Of a stretch of DNA of 21,295 nucleotides, positions 13,755 through 21,187 are shown one piece after another. The stretch lies in the NCBI GenBank assembly GCA_013330825.1, contig DUHN01000075.1, positions 829-22,123 of the forward strand. The letters are read 5' to 3'. This stretch comes from Candidatus Woesearchaeota archaeon. GTDB taxonomy: Archaea; Nanobdellota; Nanobdellia; Woesearchaeales; GW2011-AR4. The translations under genes were made by a program, and so were the position numbers. How positions within the stretch are numbered: position 1 is the first letter of the stretch; each line of letters opens with the position of its first letter. The notes under the pieces were generated by a model. The model saw only the letters and a program-made list of their open reading frames with translations. It was not told where the DNA came from and made no database searches.

Positions 13755-14387
13755 ATGGTCTACCCCCTCGCAAAGCATTTCGTGCTACCCCCTGTCCGCC
13801 TCTGGGTTCGGGAAATCAAAGGTATCGAGAACCTTCCCCGGGAGCAGGGCTTTATTATCACGGCCAACCACTCAAGCTATCTCGATCACTGGGGACTTGG
13901 CTATCCAGTGGTGTATTGCCTAAACAAGAAGCTGCACTTCCTTGCAAAGAAAGAGCACTTTGATAACCTATTTGAGAGGATTTGGCATACCTACGCCGGA
14001 GCCATCCCCCTTGACCGCGAGGCAGGAGGAAAAGAGGCGCTCAAACGGGCAATTGAATCGCTCAAGGAAGGAAAGGTGATTGGCATCTACCCCGAAGGCA
14101 CAAGAAGCCTCACCGGAAAGATGCAGCGCGCAAAGACAGGGATTGCACGTCTTGCCCTTGAGGCGAAGGTTCCAGTGGTTCCTGTCGGGCTTATCGGCAT
14201 GTTTGGGATCCTCCCAAAGGGAAGGTGGGCCCCAAGATTCAAGACCGCTAAGGTAGCCATCGGAAAACCCATGAGCTTTGAGAAGCACTATGGAAAACCC
14301 ATAACCAAAAGGCTCCTGAGGGAAATCACCACAACAATTATGAAGGAGATTGCAAGACTCTCCCATCAGAGATATGATTTTGATTAG
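13755..14387 (+). CDS. plsC: PlsC-family 1-acylglycerol-3-phosphate acyltransferase
   Basis: 210 residues. The ATG at 13755, one base after the preceding stop, was chosen over an upstream in-frame GTG. The resulting N-terminus (MVYPLAKHFVLPPVRLW) aligns with the paralogue start. The canonical acyltransferase motifs are intact: ANHSSYLD with H39 and D44, YPEGTRS (112-118) and VPVVPVGLIG (139-148). The family converts 1-acyl-glycerol-3-phosphate to phosphatidic acid. A tandem pair could catalyse both acylations, since no PlsB or PlsY is in the window. It is followed 8 bases later by gpsA, which makes the presumed acceptor backbone. Confidence 0.92.
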   Translation: MVYPLAKHFVLPPVRLWVREIKGIENLPREQGFIITANHSSYLDHWGLGYPVVYCLNKKLHFLAKKEHFDNLFERIWHTYAGAIPLDREAGGKEALKRAIESLKEGKVIGIYPEGTRSLTGKMQRAKTGIARLALEAKVPVVPVGLIGMFGILPKGRWAPRFKTAKVAIGKPMSFEKHYGKPITKRLLREITTTIMKEIARLSHQRYDFD

Positions 14388-14395
14388 CACGGCAT

Positions 14396-15376
14396 ATGCA
14401 CCAGCACATAACGATTATCGGCGCAGGCAGCTTCGGGACAGCACTCGCCCTCATCCTCTCCGGAAAAACGACCGTGTCCCTCTGGACTCGGAGAGCGGAG
14501 CTCGCGCAGCACATCAATACCACGCGCACGAACACGTACCTTCCAGACGTGAAGCTCCCTGCTTCCGTCTCCGCGACCAGTTCGCTTGAGGACTGCCTAC
14601 GGGGAAGCACCCTTGTCATATTCGCCGTCCCCTCGCTCTACATGAGGGAAACGATCCGGAAGGCTGCCCCGTTCATCACCACGGACATGACGCTCCTGCA
14701 TGTCGTCAAGGGCCTGGAGGAAGGCACGGGCAAACTCATGTCGGAAGTCATCAAGGAAGAAATCCCCTTTGACACCCCGCTTGCAGTCCTCGCCGGCCCC
14801 AACCACGCGGAAGAAATCGTCAAGGGACTGCCCACGGCGACGGTCATCGCCTCATCCCACAAAAAAACGAGGGAATCCCTCTGCACCTTGTTCTCCACCC
14901 CTTCCTTCAAGACCTACCCCCATGACGACGTCATCGGCGTCGAGGTCTGCGGCGCGGTCAAGAACATCATCGCCATCGCCATCGGCGTGTGCGACGGCCT
15001 CCGGTCAGGAGACAACGCCAAGGGCAGCATCCTCACCCTCGGGCTGGCGGAGATGAACGGCATCGCGCGGGCGTTCGGCGCCAAGCGGGCCACCTGTTTC
15101 GGGCTTGCGGGCGTGGGAGACCTCATCGCCACGTGCTTCAGCGCGCATAGCAGGAACCGCTTCGTTGGCGAGATGATGGCAAAGGGCAAGAACCTCGACC
15201 AGATACGAGGAGAGATGCACGGGATGGTGGCGGAAGGGATCAGGACGTCGAGGACCCTGCACGAGCTCTGCACGAGGAAATCCATCTCCGCCCCACTCAC
15301 TACCCAGACATACCGCGTGCTCTATGAGAATGTCAACCTGAGGGACGCGATCAACGACCTCCTGTCCATGGTCTAA
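14396..15376 (+). CDS. gpsA: Glycerol-3-phosphate dehydrogenase [NAD(P)+]
   Basis: 326 residues, normal for bacterial-type GpsA. It reduces dihydroxyacetone phosphate to sn-glycerol-3-phosphate, the backbone of bacterial and eukaryotic phospholipids. The archaeal backbone enantiomer is made by an unrelated enzyme. The Rossmann motif GAGSFG (9-14) is near the N-terminus. Conserved segments are VVKGLEEGTG (103-112, with K105), AGPNHAEE (133-140), VCGAVKNI (184-191) with catalytic Lys189, and GLAGVGDLIATC (236-247) followed by SRNRFVGE. It sits in an operon with two acyltransferases, which supports a role in ester-type lipid synthesis. A purely catabolic or redox-shuttle role is the alternative. 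Confidence 0.96.
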   Translation: MHQHITIIGAGSFGTALALILSGKTTVSLWTRRAELAQHINTTRTNTYLPDVKLPASVSATSSLEDCLRGSTLVIFAVPSLYMRETIRKAAPFITTDMTLLHVVKGLEEGTGKLMSEVIKEEIPFDTPLAVLAGPNHAEEIVKGLPTATVIASSHKKTRESLCTLFSTPSFKTYPHDDVIGVEVCGAVKNIIAIAIGVCDGLRSGDNAKGSILTLGLAEMNGIARAFGAKRATCFGLAGVGDLIATCFSAHSRNRFVGEMMAKGKNLDQIRGEMHGMVAEGIRTSRTLHELCTRKSISAPLTTQTYRVLYENVNLRDAINDLLSMV

Positions 15377-15377
15377 G

Positions 15378-15530
15378 ATGAAGGGAAACCCCTTCTCCAC
15401 CGGCACGGGGAAGCACGGCTGCCTGCCCGTCCACTCCACGAAAGACCACACCATCAGGCCGGAGAGCTCTCAATACGTCTACGACCACATCGGCATCCCC
15501 CATCAAAAAGAAACCCATCATGGCAGGTAA
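15378..15530 (+). CDS. 50-residue His-rich small ORF downstream of gpsA
   Basis: The ATG lies one base after the gpsA stop. The 50-codon frame has 40 codons ending in G or C, matching real genes of this window and arguing against chance. The peptide (MKGNPFSTGTGKHGC...) has one Cys (15) and seven His (13, 20, 24, 37, 42, 47, 48), no membrane helix and a His-rich C-terminus. It might bind a metal or be an accessory of the lipid operon. No family is recognised. Between 15531 and the rpsB end I see only a minus-strand terminator. Confidence 0.5.
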   Translation: MKGNPFSTGTGKHGCLPVHSTKDHTIRPESSQYVYDHIGIPHQKETHHGR

Positions 15531-15645
15531 CTCCGGGCACGTGCTTACGGTCGATCACGACAAGGATATAATTTCAGAGAGATACTCCGCTCCATCACAC
15601 ATACAGGAGAAGCGCGAACAGACAAGAGCAAGAAAACCAAAGAAC

Positions 15646-15653
15646 AAAAAAAA
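15646..15653 (-). terminator. Oligo-T terminator of rpsB
   Basis: Eight A on the plus strand, T8 in the rpsB sense, lie in a wider T-rich tract about 17 bases after the uS2 stop. Confidence 0.6.
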
Positions 15654-15669
15654 GAACAGATAGATTCCT

Positions 15670-16272
15670 TTACTCCTCGGTGAAATCCTCGAGCTTCTCG
15701 ACGAACTCCTCATCGCCCTTGATGGCGCCGCGCGCTTTGAGGTATTCCCTCGCCAGGATCCAGAACGCGAGGCCGAGGCTCTTCTTGCCCTTGTTGTTGC
15801 ACGGCACGACCACGTCGATGTCGTTCGCCTGGTTGTTGGTGTCGCAGAGCGCGATGACCGGGATGCCCATGCCCACCGCGTCCATGACGATGTTCCTGTC
15901 CGGCCACGCATCGACCACCATCACCAGCTTCGCCTCCGTGTACTGCTCAAGGGCGGGGTTGGTCATGACGCCCGGCTGATACCTTCCGGCGAACGTGCGG
16001 ATGCCCGTCACCGCTCCGAACTTCCGGGCGGCCTTCCAGCCGTTCTCCCTCCTGCATGCCACTACGACATCCTCCGGGTTGTACTGCGCGAGGAAATTCG
16101 CCGCGATCTTGAGGCGCTCGTCAATCTTCTGCAGGTTCAGCACGGACAGCCCATCGGGGCGCGTCTTGTAGATGAACGGCTCCATGTACTTCGTGCGGAA
16201 CTTCGTCCCGATGTGGATGCCTGACTTGAGGTACATGTCCGTCGGCACCAGCAGCTTCTCTTCATTCACCAT
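15670..16272 (-). CDS. rpsB: 30S ribosomal protein uS2 (archaeal type)
   Basis: 200 residues from the ATG at 16272, preceded by a GGAGG site five bases upstream. An in-frame ATG at 16320 would add a 16-residue N-terminus not expected in archaeal uS2. uS2 is a structural protein of the small ribosomal subunit that binds at the neck with uS3 and uS5. Typical segments are visible: EEKLLVPTDMYLKSGIHIGT (4-23), IRTFAGRYQPG (91-101), DAWPDRNIVMDAV (121-133), IPVIALCDTNN (137-147) and the acidic tail. It stands alone here, whereas many archaea place it beside RNA polymerase or enolase genes. Its predicted mRNA has a leader of about 90 bases containing a 6-bp hairpin. Confidence 0.96.
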   Translation of the reverse strand: MVNEEKLLVPTDMYLKSGIHIGTKFRTKYMEPFIYKTRPDGLSVLNLQKIDERLKIAANFLAQYNPEDVVVACRRENGWKAARKFGAVTGIRTFAGRYQPGVMTNPALEQYTEAKLVMVVDAWPDRNIVMDAVGMGIPVIALCDTNNQANDIDVVVPCNNKGKKSLGLAFWILAREYLKARGAIKGDEEFVEKLEDFTEE

Positions 16273-16340
16273 AGTCTCCTCCGATAAGCCGGAGAGGAAA
16301 AACGCAGAATCTGACTGCATTTTTTTTGCCTCAGCAGTGT

Positions 16341-16355
16341 GGGCGCAGCGCGCCC
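16341..16355 (-). promoter_or_regulatory. Hairpin in the rpsB mRNA leader
   Basis: GGGCGC and GCGCCC form a perfect 6-bp GC stem with a 3-base loop. It lies between the predicted transcription start (about 16365) and the rpsB start codon. Ribosomal protein leaders can bind the protein they encode, but no such motif is known to me for archaeal uS2. Confidence 0.35.
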
Positions 16356-16384
16356 GTCGGCTCTGGCTATGGGGAAGGGGAGAC

Positions 16385-16394
16385 TGTTTAAAAA
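16385..16394 (-). promoter_or_regulatory. TATA box of rpsB
   Basis: The minus strand reads CTTTTTAAAC. It predicts a start near 16363-16366, about 90 bases before the chosen ATG. It lies just after the stop of thpR. Confidence 0.6.
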
Positions 16395-16402
16395 GATTGC
16401 CT

Positions 16403-16927
16403 TTATCCCGGCTGCGCAGATACGCTGAGAATGGGCTCGTACACCGGTCCTTTCGGCGTCAATGTACTCTTCATCAGGCGGAACTCACTCACGCCAATCA
16501 TCTTTTTCTCGATCATCGCCTTTGCCACCTCTCCCATAACAATGCTTTTCCCGCCTTTTATCCGGGCCAGGGTGACGTGCGGCTCGAAGCGCTTCTCCCT
16601 TTCGAATAAAGAACGCAAGGACCCCTCAATCCGTTTTTGCAGCCCAACAATGTCCTGCTTCGGTTCGACCCCCACCCACACCACGCGCGGATTTTTACCG
16701 TCCGGAAAAAACCCAACGGAAGACAATGAAAACGAGAATGGGGAGAACTTCACGCTCCGCAGCATTTCCTCCACTTTTTTGGCCTTGAGAGGCATCACTT
16801 CCCCCAAAAACTTCAACGTGATGTGGAAATCATCCGCCAGCCTGACGCCCCCTGGAGGGAGAGAACGCTGAAGGCGCCTGAAATACTCCTTCTCGCTGCT
16901 GCAGTCAATGGCGATAAAAAGCCTCAT
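16403..16927 (-). CDS. thpR: RNA 2',3'-cyclic phosphodiesterase (ThpR/LigT, 2H family)
   Basis: 174 residues from the ATG at 16927. A GTG at 16939 is possible but the TATA box at 16951-16960 fits the ATG better. The 2H phosphoesterase family has two H-x-T motifs, here HITL (35-38) and HVTL (117-120). MRLFIAID at the start and FHITLKFLGEV are hallmark sequences. The enzyme hydrolyses 2',3'-cyclic phosphate ends of RNA to 2'-phosphates and can reversibly ligate tRNA halves in vitro. Near the C-terminus LMKSTLTPKGPVYEPI is also family-typical. It is a single gene with its own promoter, close behind the TRAM gene terminator. Base composition is slightly lower in GC than the neighbours. Confidence 0.95.
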   Translation of the reverse strand: MRLFIAIDCSSEKEYFRRLQRSLPPGGVRLADDFHITLKFLGEVMPLKAKKVEEMLRSVKFSPFSFSLSSVGFFPDGKNPRVVWVGVEPKQDIVGLQKRIEGSLRSLFEREKRFEPHVTLARIKGGKSIVMGEVAKAMIEKKMIGVSEFRLMKSTLTPKGPVYEPILSVSAQPG

Positions 16928-16950
16928 GCAGGGATGCACGCCCCATCACT

Positions 16951-16960
16951 CTTAAATTTT
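16951..16960 (-). promoter_or_regulatory. TATA box of thpR
   Basis: The minus strand reads AAAATTTAAG, centred 28-29 bases before the ATG at 16927, giving a leaderless or near-leaderless mRNA. Confidence 0.6.
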
Positions 16961-16980
16961 CCCACAAACGAGGCAGGATG

Positions 16981-17002
16981 AAAAAGAAACAAAAAGAAAA
17001 AC
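16981..17002 (-). terminator. T-rich terminator of the TRAM gene
   Basis: In the sense of the TRAM gene this is a series of T4-T5 runs broken by C or G, starting about 8 bases after its stop codon. Confidence 0.55.
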
Positions 17003-17009
17003 AACGGCA

Positions 17010-17414
17010 TTACTGGTTCTGGTTCTCTTCCTCGCCGAAATCCTCGCTGTCCTCGTACGATCCGCTGTCGGACGACTCCGGCTCCTGTCCAGGAGAATCC
17101 CGGGGCGCTTCCTGCGCCTCCTGCTTGGGGGCAGGCTCCTCGGAACCGCCCTCTGCCTGGCTGACAACTTCTGCAAACCCAACCTTCTTGAGGACGCGCG
17201 TGATCCTGACCTTCACCCTATCGCCTTTCTTGGTGTTGGGCACGAACAGCACGAAGCCGTCTTTCTTGGCAAGGCCGTCGCCTTTCTCCCCCACAGCTTC
17301 GATGGTGATCTCGAGCTCGTCGCCGACATTCACTGGGGCGCTTCTCTGCTCGTATCCCCCGCTCCGGCCTCCACCATATCCGCCATATCCTCCGCCATAT
17401 CTGTCTCCCATCAT
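17010..17414 (-). CDS. TRAM-domain RNA-binding protein with Gly-rich head and acidic tail
   Basis: 134 residues. A Gly/Tyr-rich N-terminus (about 7-22, GGGYGGYGGG) resembles RGG-type RNA-binding tails. A TRAM domain (about 26-86) follows, with VNVGDELEITIEAVGEKGDG, FVLFVPNTKKGDRVKVRI and KVGFAEV. The C-terminus (about 87-134) is disordered and highly acidic. Stand-alone archaeal TRAM proteins act as RNA chaperones, with a cold-shock-like role shown in methanogens. The flanking tails are longer than in the minimal proteins. The start has GAGGT about 7 bases upstream (minus strand), and two consecutive ATGs leave one residue of doubt. The TATA box at 17484-17493 implies a leader of about 50 bases. 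Confidence 0.92.
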   Translation of the reverse strand: MMGDRYGGGYGGYGGGRSGGYEQRSAPVNVGDELEITIEAVGEKGDGLAKKDGFVLFVPNTKKGDRVKVRITRVLKKVGFAEVVSQAEGGSEEPAPKQEAQEAPRDSPGQEPESSDSGSYEDSEDFGEEENQNQ

Positions 17415-17483
17415 ATTCGCTACCTCACTGTATGTTTTTTGCGCGCTCTTTCACGCACGCCTGCCCCCAGATGAATTTTGAGG

Positions 17484-17493
17484 TATTTAAACA
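17484..17493 (-). promoter_or_regulatory. TATA box of the TRAM gene
   Basis: The minus strand reads TGTTTAAATA, predicting transcription from about 17462. The AT-rich spacer from here to 17614 holds no gene I can support. It includes a short T5 run in the direction of the fusion gene (17583-17587), which may end the upstream operon. Confidence 0.6.
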
Positions 17494-17614
17494 TAGTGGT
17501 TCAATTCCTTTATTTTTTCTCATCTTTATTAATTTATTTTCTATATAGTAATAAACTAACCATCGTTACAACAACCCACAAACAAAAAGCCAACCAATAC
17601 TCCTTTTTCCCTCA

Positions 17615-19318
17615 TTAGAAGCTAAGGCCGCCGTCAATGCGGATGACCTCGCCGGTGACATATGACGCCTCTGCCGATGCGAGGAACACCACCAGCTTCG
17701 CCACCTCATCCGGGCGGCCGCTTCTTCCCAGCGGGATGGCAGACGCAATCTCCTTCTTCCGCGCTTCTGGCATCGCCGCGAGGATGTCACTCTCTATCAG
17801 CCCGGGAGCGATGGCGTTCACCGTGATGTTTCTCTTCGCGACCTCCTTGGCGAGCGACTTCGTCATGCCGATGATGCCTGCCTTGGACGCGGCGTAGTTC
17901 ACCTGCCCGAAGTTGCCGTGGAGCCCGACGATGGAGCTGATGTTGATGATGCGCCCGTTGTCCCTCATCAGCGGCAGCGCCGCCTTGGTGACGTTGAACG
18001 TGCCATTGAGATTGGTGTCGATGACTTCCTGCCATTCCTTCGCCCCCATCTTCTCGATGGTCCTGTCCCTGATGATGCCTGCGTTGTTGACGAGAATGTC
18101 GAGATGGCCAAATTCCCTTGCGACGGCTTCCCTGAGGCGCGCGACATCCCCTTCCCTGGAGACATCTCCCTTGACTGCCACGCAGCGCACCCCGAGGTTC
18201 CTCGCCTCGTTCTCCACTTCCCTGGCCTTCCCGTCGTTATGGAGATAGTTGATAATCACATCAGCTCCCTGCTTCGCGAACTCGAGCACGATCGCGCGCC
18301 CGATGCCGCGGGATGCCCCAGTGACAAGCGCAGCCTTCCCAGCAAGCCTCCGCTCCTTCCTGTGCGCGAAGATGTAGACTACCTCAATGGTGAACCCCTC
18401 CTTATCAGCGAGGGGATTCTTTTCCCGCAGCTCGCTGAAGAGCTTTTTCGTGGCGAGCGTGATGAGCCTGTCCCTGTCCTCCTCCTCCTTTGGGGAAGGC
18501 TCATTGCCCCCTATCTCCGGCAGGATTCCCGCCTGAAGGCGCTTCACCCGCAGGAACGTGAGCCAGTCATCATACTTCACCTTGAACAGCTTCGCGTAAT
18601 GGTTCTCCACCGCGAAGCCAGCCCTCTGCAATTCCCCGATATAGAACGACAGCGGGCGGGGCTGCGGGAAGACGAACTTCCTCTGGGCCTCGTACTTCCT
18701 GATGCTCACGTCGAGCTGCGCCTTGTACGGCGAGAATGTCGGATCATGCCGGACGATGTCGAGCGCGATGTCATGCACCCTCCTCACCGTGTCGTCCACG
18801 AGAAGGGCGCCTTCAGGCGTCTTGTCGAATGTGATGTTCCCGCTCTCGATGGCGAACATCCCCCCGTCGCGGAGGGACGAGGCCACTCCCCTGAACACTT
18901 CTCCGATGTCCGGGATGAGGTGCACGGTGTTGGCGGAGATTACATGGTCCGCCACTTTCTCCCCGATGGTCTGGGCCAGCGTCGCGTAGCCCTCACCCTT
19001 CTTCTCAAGGATGAAAAAATCAGTCCCGGAACGGTCTTTCAGCGTCTCGTATGCCTTGCCGAGCCACGCCGGGGAATTGTCCACCAGCCACAAGGTGAAT
19101 GGCACCTTGGAGTGCTCGAGAAGCCTGAACGCAGAAACGCCGGTGCCCGCCCCGAAATCGACCACGACCTGGCCTTCCCGTATCTTTGATGCGGCCCCCT
19201 TCATGAGCTCGTCGAGGATGGTGACATAATACTGCGCGCTCGAGACGGCGTCGTGGTATGCGGCAGCCCCTTTCGAGACCGGCGCTGAGGGCTTCCATCG
19301 CTTGTGGACATCTGCCAT
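17615..19318 (-). CDS. SAM methyltransferase-FabG-type reductase fusion protein
   Basis: 567 residues in one uninterrupted frame. The N-terminal half (about 1-320) is a class I SAM-dependent methyltransferase with motif I VVDFGAGTG (52-60), acidic D80 at the end of strand 2, HVISANTVHLI (125-135) and LRDGGMFAIESG (149-160). The C-terminal half (about 325-567) is a complete short-chain reductase of FabG type: TGASRGIG (333-340), NNAG (411-414), N436, ISS at 460-462, and YAASK with Y475 and K479. The SDR half is closely similar to the separate FabG in the same operon, so it probably arose by duplication. The ATG at 19318 lies one base after the thiolase stop. A role in reducing, and perhaps methylating, a 3-oxoacyl thioester is inferred. 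The methyl acceptor is unknown. Confidence 0.92.
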   Translation of the reverse strand: MADVHKRWKPSAPVSKGAAAYHDAVSSAQYYVTILDELMKGAASKIREGQVVVDFGAGTGVSAFRLLEHSKVPFTLWLVDNSPAWLGKAYETLKDRSGTDFFILEKKGEGYATLAQTIGEKVADHVISANTVHLIPDIGEVFRGVASSLRDGGMFAIESGNITFDKTPEGALLVDDTVRRVHDIALDIVRHDPTFSPYKAQLDVSIRKYEAQRKFVFPQPRPLSFYIGELQRAGFAVENHYAKLFKVKYDDWLTFLRVKRLQAGILPEIGGNEPSPKEEEDRDRLITLATKKLFSELREKNPLADKEGFTIEVVYIFAHRKERRLAGKAALVTGASRGIGRAIVLEFAKQGADVIINYLHNDGKAREVENEARNLGVRCVAVKGDVSREGDVARLREAVAREFGHLDILVNNAGIIRDRTIEKMGAKEWQEVIDTNLNGTFNVTKAALPLMRDNGRIINISSIVGLHGNFGQVNYAASKAGIIGMTKSLAKEVAKRNITVNAIAPGLIESDILAAMPEARKKEIASAIPLGRSGRPDEVAKLVVFLASAEASYVTGEVIRIDGGLSF

Positions 19319-19319
19319 G

Positions 19320-20453
19320 CTAGCCTGCCTTCCTGAGGATGTGGACCGCGACCGTGCTTCCCGCCCCCCCGATGTTGTGGGCAAGCGCGCACCTGGCGTT
19401 GCTGACCTGGCGCTTTCCCGCCTCGCCGCGGAGCTGCAGCACCAGCTCATAGAGCTGCGACACCCCTGTGGCACTGATGGGATGGCCCTTCGCCTTCAGG
19501 CCGCCTGACGTGTTGACGGGCAGCCTCCCGGAGAGCACCGTCTCGCTGTTCCTGATGAGTTCCGCGCCCTTCCCTTTCTCACAGAATCCCAGATCCTCAT
19601 AGGACATCAGCTCGACGGGGGTGAACGCGTCGTGGAGCTCCGCCACCGAAACTTCCCCTGGAGAAACCCCTGCCTGCCTGTATGCCGCAGCCGCGGCATC
19701 GCGATTGGCACCCCATGACGTCATCTCCTCCCGCTCAAAGCTCGAGAGGTTGCCTGTCGCGACCGCGGACGCCGCTATCTCGACATCGCCCTGCTCCCTG
19801 GAAACGACCAGCGCAGCCGCCCCGTTGCAGGGGATGCTGCAGTCGAACAGCCTGAGAGGGGACGCGACCACCGGCGATTTCATGATCATCTCCATCGTCA
19901 CCTTGCGCCCGTAGAACCTCGCCTTCGGATTGAGGAACGCGTTCTCATGGTTCTTGAGGGCAACGAGCGCGAAGTCCTCCTCTGTCACGGCGTTCTTCAT
20001 CATGTATTGCTGCGCGACCAGGGCGTTCTGCGCGGGGAAGATCATGCCCTCCGCCTGCTCGTAGATGCGCTCGCCACCCATGAGCATCTCATCCGTGACC
20101 CGCTCCTGGATGTTGGCCACCAGGATATCGTAGCCGATGACCAGCACGTTGTCCGCGGAGGAATTGTTGGAGTAGCGGATTGCGTTCCAGACAGCGGTGC
20201 CCCCACCGCCACACCCCGCGGGGACGTTGATGATGGGCATCTTCCTCTGGAAGAGCGTGCTGAGCATGGGAGACACGTGGCGTTGCCTTTCCCCGTTCGT
20301 CCCCACCTCGCTGTTCGAGACGAAAACGGCGTCGATGTCCTGCAGCCCGAGGCCGGAGGAATCGAGGGCCTCCTCGACGGCTTCCATGACGCGGATGAAC
20401 GCCGGGCGGGACTCCACGTCGAACACGCTCATGCCCGCCCCCCTGATGAACAT
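19320..20453 (-). CDS. Thiolase (SCP-x/archaeal acetyl-CoA C-acetyltransferase type)
   Basis: 377 residues. Thiolases condense or cleave acyl-CoA units. In archaea this subfamily makes acetoacetyl-CoA for the mevalonate route, normally with HMG-CoA synthase and a DUF35 protein, neither of which is seen here. Active-site features are NVPAGCGGGG with nucleophile Cys81, ELHDAFTPVE (272-281, H274), NTSGGLKAKGHPISATG (314-330, H324) and ALAHNIGGAGS (356-366). The HN motif replaces the second Cys of classical thiolases, as is usual for the SCP-x group. It overlaps the fabG stop (TGATG) and is followed by the reductase fusion, so condensation and ketoreduction are genetically coupled. Confidence 0.93.
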   Translation of the reverse strand: MFIRGAGMSVFDVESRPAFIRVMEAVEEALDSSGLGLQDIDAVFVSNSEVGTNGERQRHVSPMLSTLFQRKMPIINVPAGCGGGGTAVWNAIRYSNNSSADNVLVIGYDILVANIQERVTDEMLMGGERIYEQAEGMIFPAQNALVAQQYMMKNAVTEEDFALVALKNHENAFLNPKARFYGRKVTMEMIMKSPVVASPLRLFDCSIPCNGAAALVVSREQGDVEIAASAVATGNLSSFEREEMTSWGANRDAAAAAYRQAGVSPGEVSVAELHDAFTPVELMSYEDLGFCEKGKGAELIRNSETVLSGRLPVNTSGGLKAKGHPISATGVSQLYELVLQLRGEAGKRQVSNARCALAHNIGGAGSTVAVHILRKAG

Positions 20454-21187
20454 CAGAACATCAGCCCCCCATCCACGCGGATGACCTGGCTGGTGATGTA
20501 CGAAGCGTCGTCGGAAAGCAGGAACGCGACGACATTGGCCACGTCATCCACCGTGCCGAGGCGCTTCAGGGGGACAAACATCTTGACGATGACCTTGCGG
20601 ATGTACGGGATGCCCTTGGTCATCTCCGTCTCTATGAATCCAGGAGCCACGGCATTCACGCGTATCCTCCTCCTCGCGACCTCCTTTGCGAGCGACTTCG
20701 TCACCCCGATAATGCCGGCCTTCGATGCCGCGTAGTTCGACTGGCCGAAGTTGCCGTTGATTCCCACCACGGACGAGATATTGACGATGCTCCCGCCGTC
20801 CGGCATTATCTCGAGGGCGTGCTTCGCCACCTGGAACGTGCCCGTGAGATTCGTCCTGATGACCGCATTCCACTCCTCCAATGACATGTTCTTGAGGGTC
20901 TTGTCGCGCACGATGCCGGCGTTGTTCACCAGCAGATCAATCCTCCCGAACTTCTCCTTTACCCGGATGACCATCTCCCGGACCTGCTCCTCGTCAGCCA
21001 CGCTGCCCCTGACGGCAATCGCCCTCCTGCCGAGCTTCTCGATCTTGCCGGCCACCGCCTTCGCGCCGGCCTCGTCGCTGCTGTAATTCACCGCGACATC
21101 AGCCCCCTTCCTCGCGAGGCAAAGCGCGATGGCTTCGCCAATCCCACGGGAAGCACCAGTCACCAACGCAATCTTTCCGGTCAGCAT
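20453..21187 (-). CDS. fabG: 3-oxoacyl-thioester reductase, FabG-type SDR
   Basis: 244 residues, the standard FabG length. It reduces 3-oxoacyl-ACP or -CoA to the 3-hydroxyacyl product with NAD(P)H. The cofactor motif TGASRGIG (10-17), NNAG (88-91), N113, NISS (136-139) and the catalytic YAASK (Y152, K156) are all present. The segment NYAASKAGIIGVTKSLAKEV is nearly identical to that of the fused reductase downstream. Its start overlaps the end of an upstream gene that is cut by the window edge, and its stop overlaps the thiolase start. An acetoacetyl-CoA reductase (PhaB-like) is hard to separate from FabG by sequence alone. Confidence 0.93.
   Translation of the reverse strand: MLTGKIALVTGASRGIGEAIALCLARKGADVAVNYSSDEAGAKAVAGKIEKLGRRAIAVRGSVADEEQVREMVIRVKEKFGRIDLLVNNAGIVRDKTLKNMSLEEWNAVIRTNLTGTFQVAKHALEIMPDGGSIVNISSVVGINGNFGQSNYAASKAGIIGVTKSLAKEVARRRIRVNAVAPGFIETEMTKGIPYIRKVIVKMFVPLKRLGTVDDVANVVAFLLSDDASYITSQVIRVDGGLMF

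Noticed and set aside
17495..17515. T-loop-like GGTTCAATTCC suggesting a tRNA
   Set aside because: The flanking bases do not pair into a T stem and no acceptor, D or anticodon arm could be found around it.
17918..19189. Long plus-strand frame (423 codons) opposite the methyltransferase-reductase gene
   Set aside because: The frame is antisense to a gene with clear motifs. High GC suppresses stop codons there, and the translation has no recognisable domain.
19947..20735. 262-codon plus-strand frame opposite thiolase and fabG
   Set aside because: It spans two well-supported genes on the other strand and has no domain.
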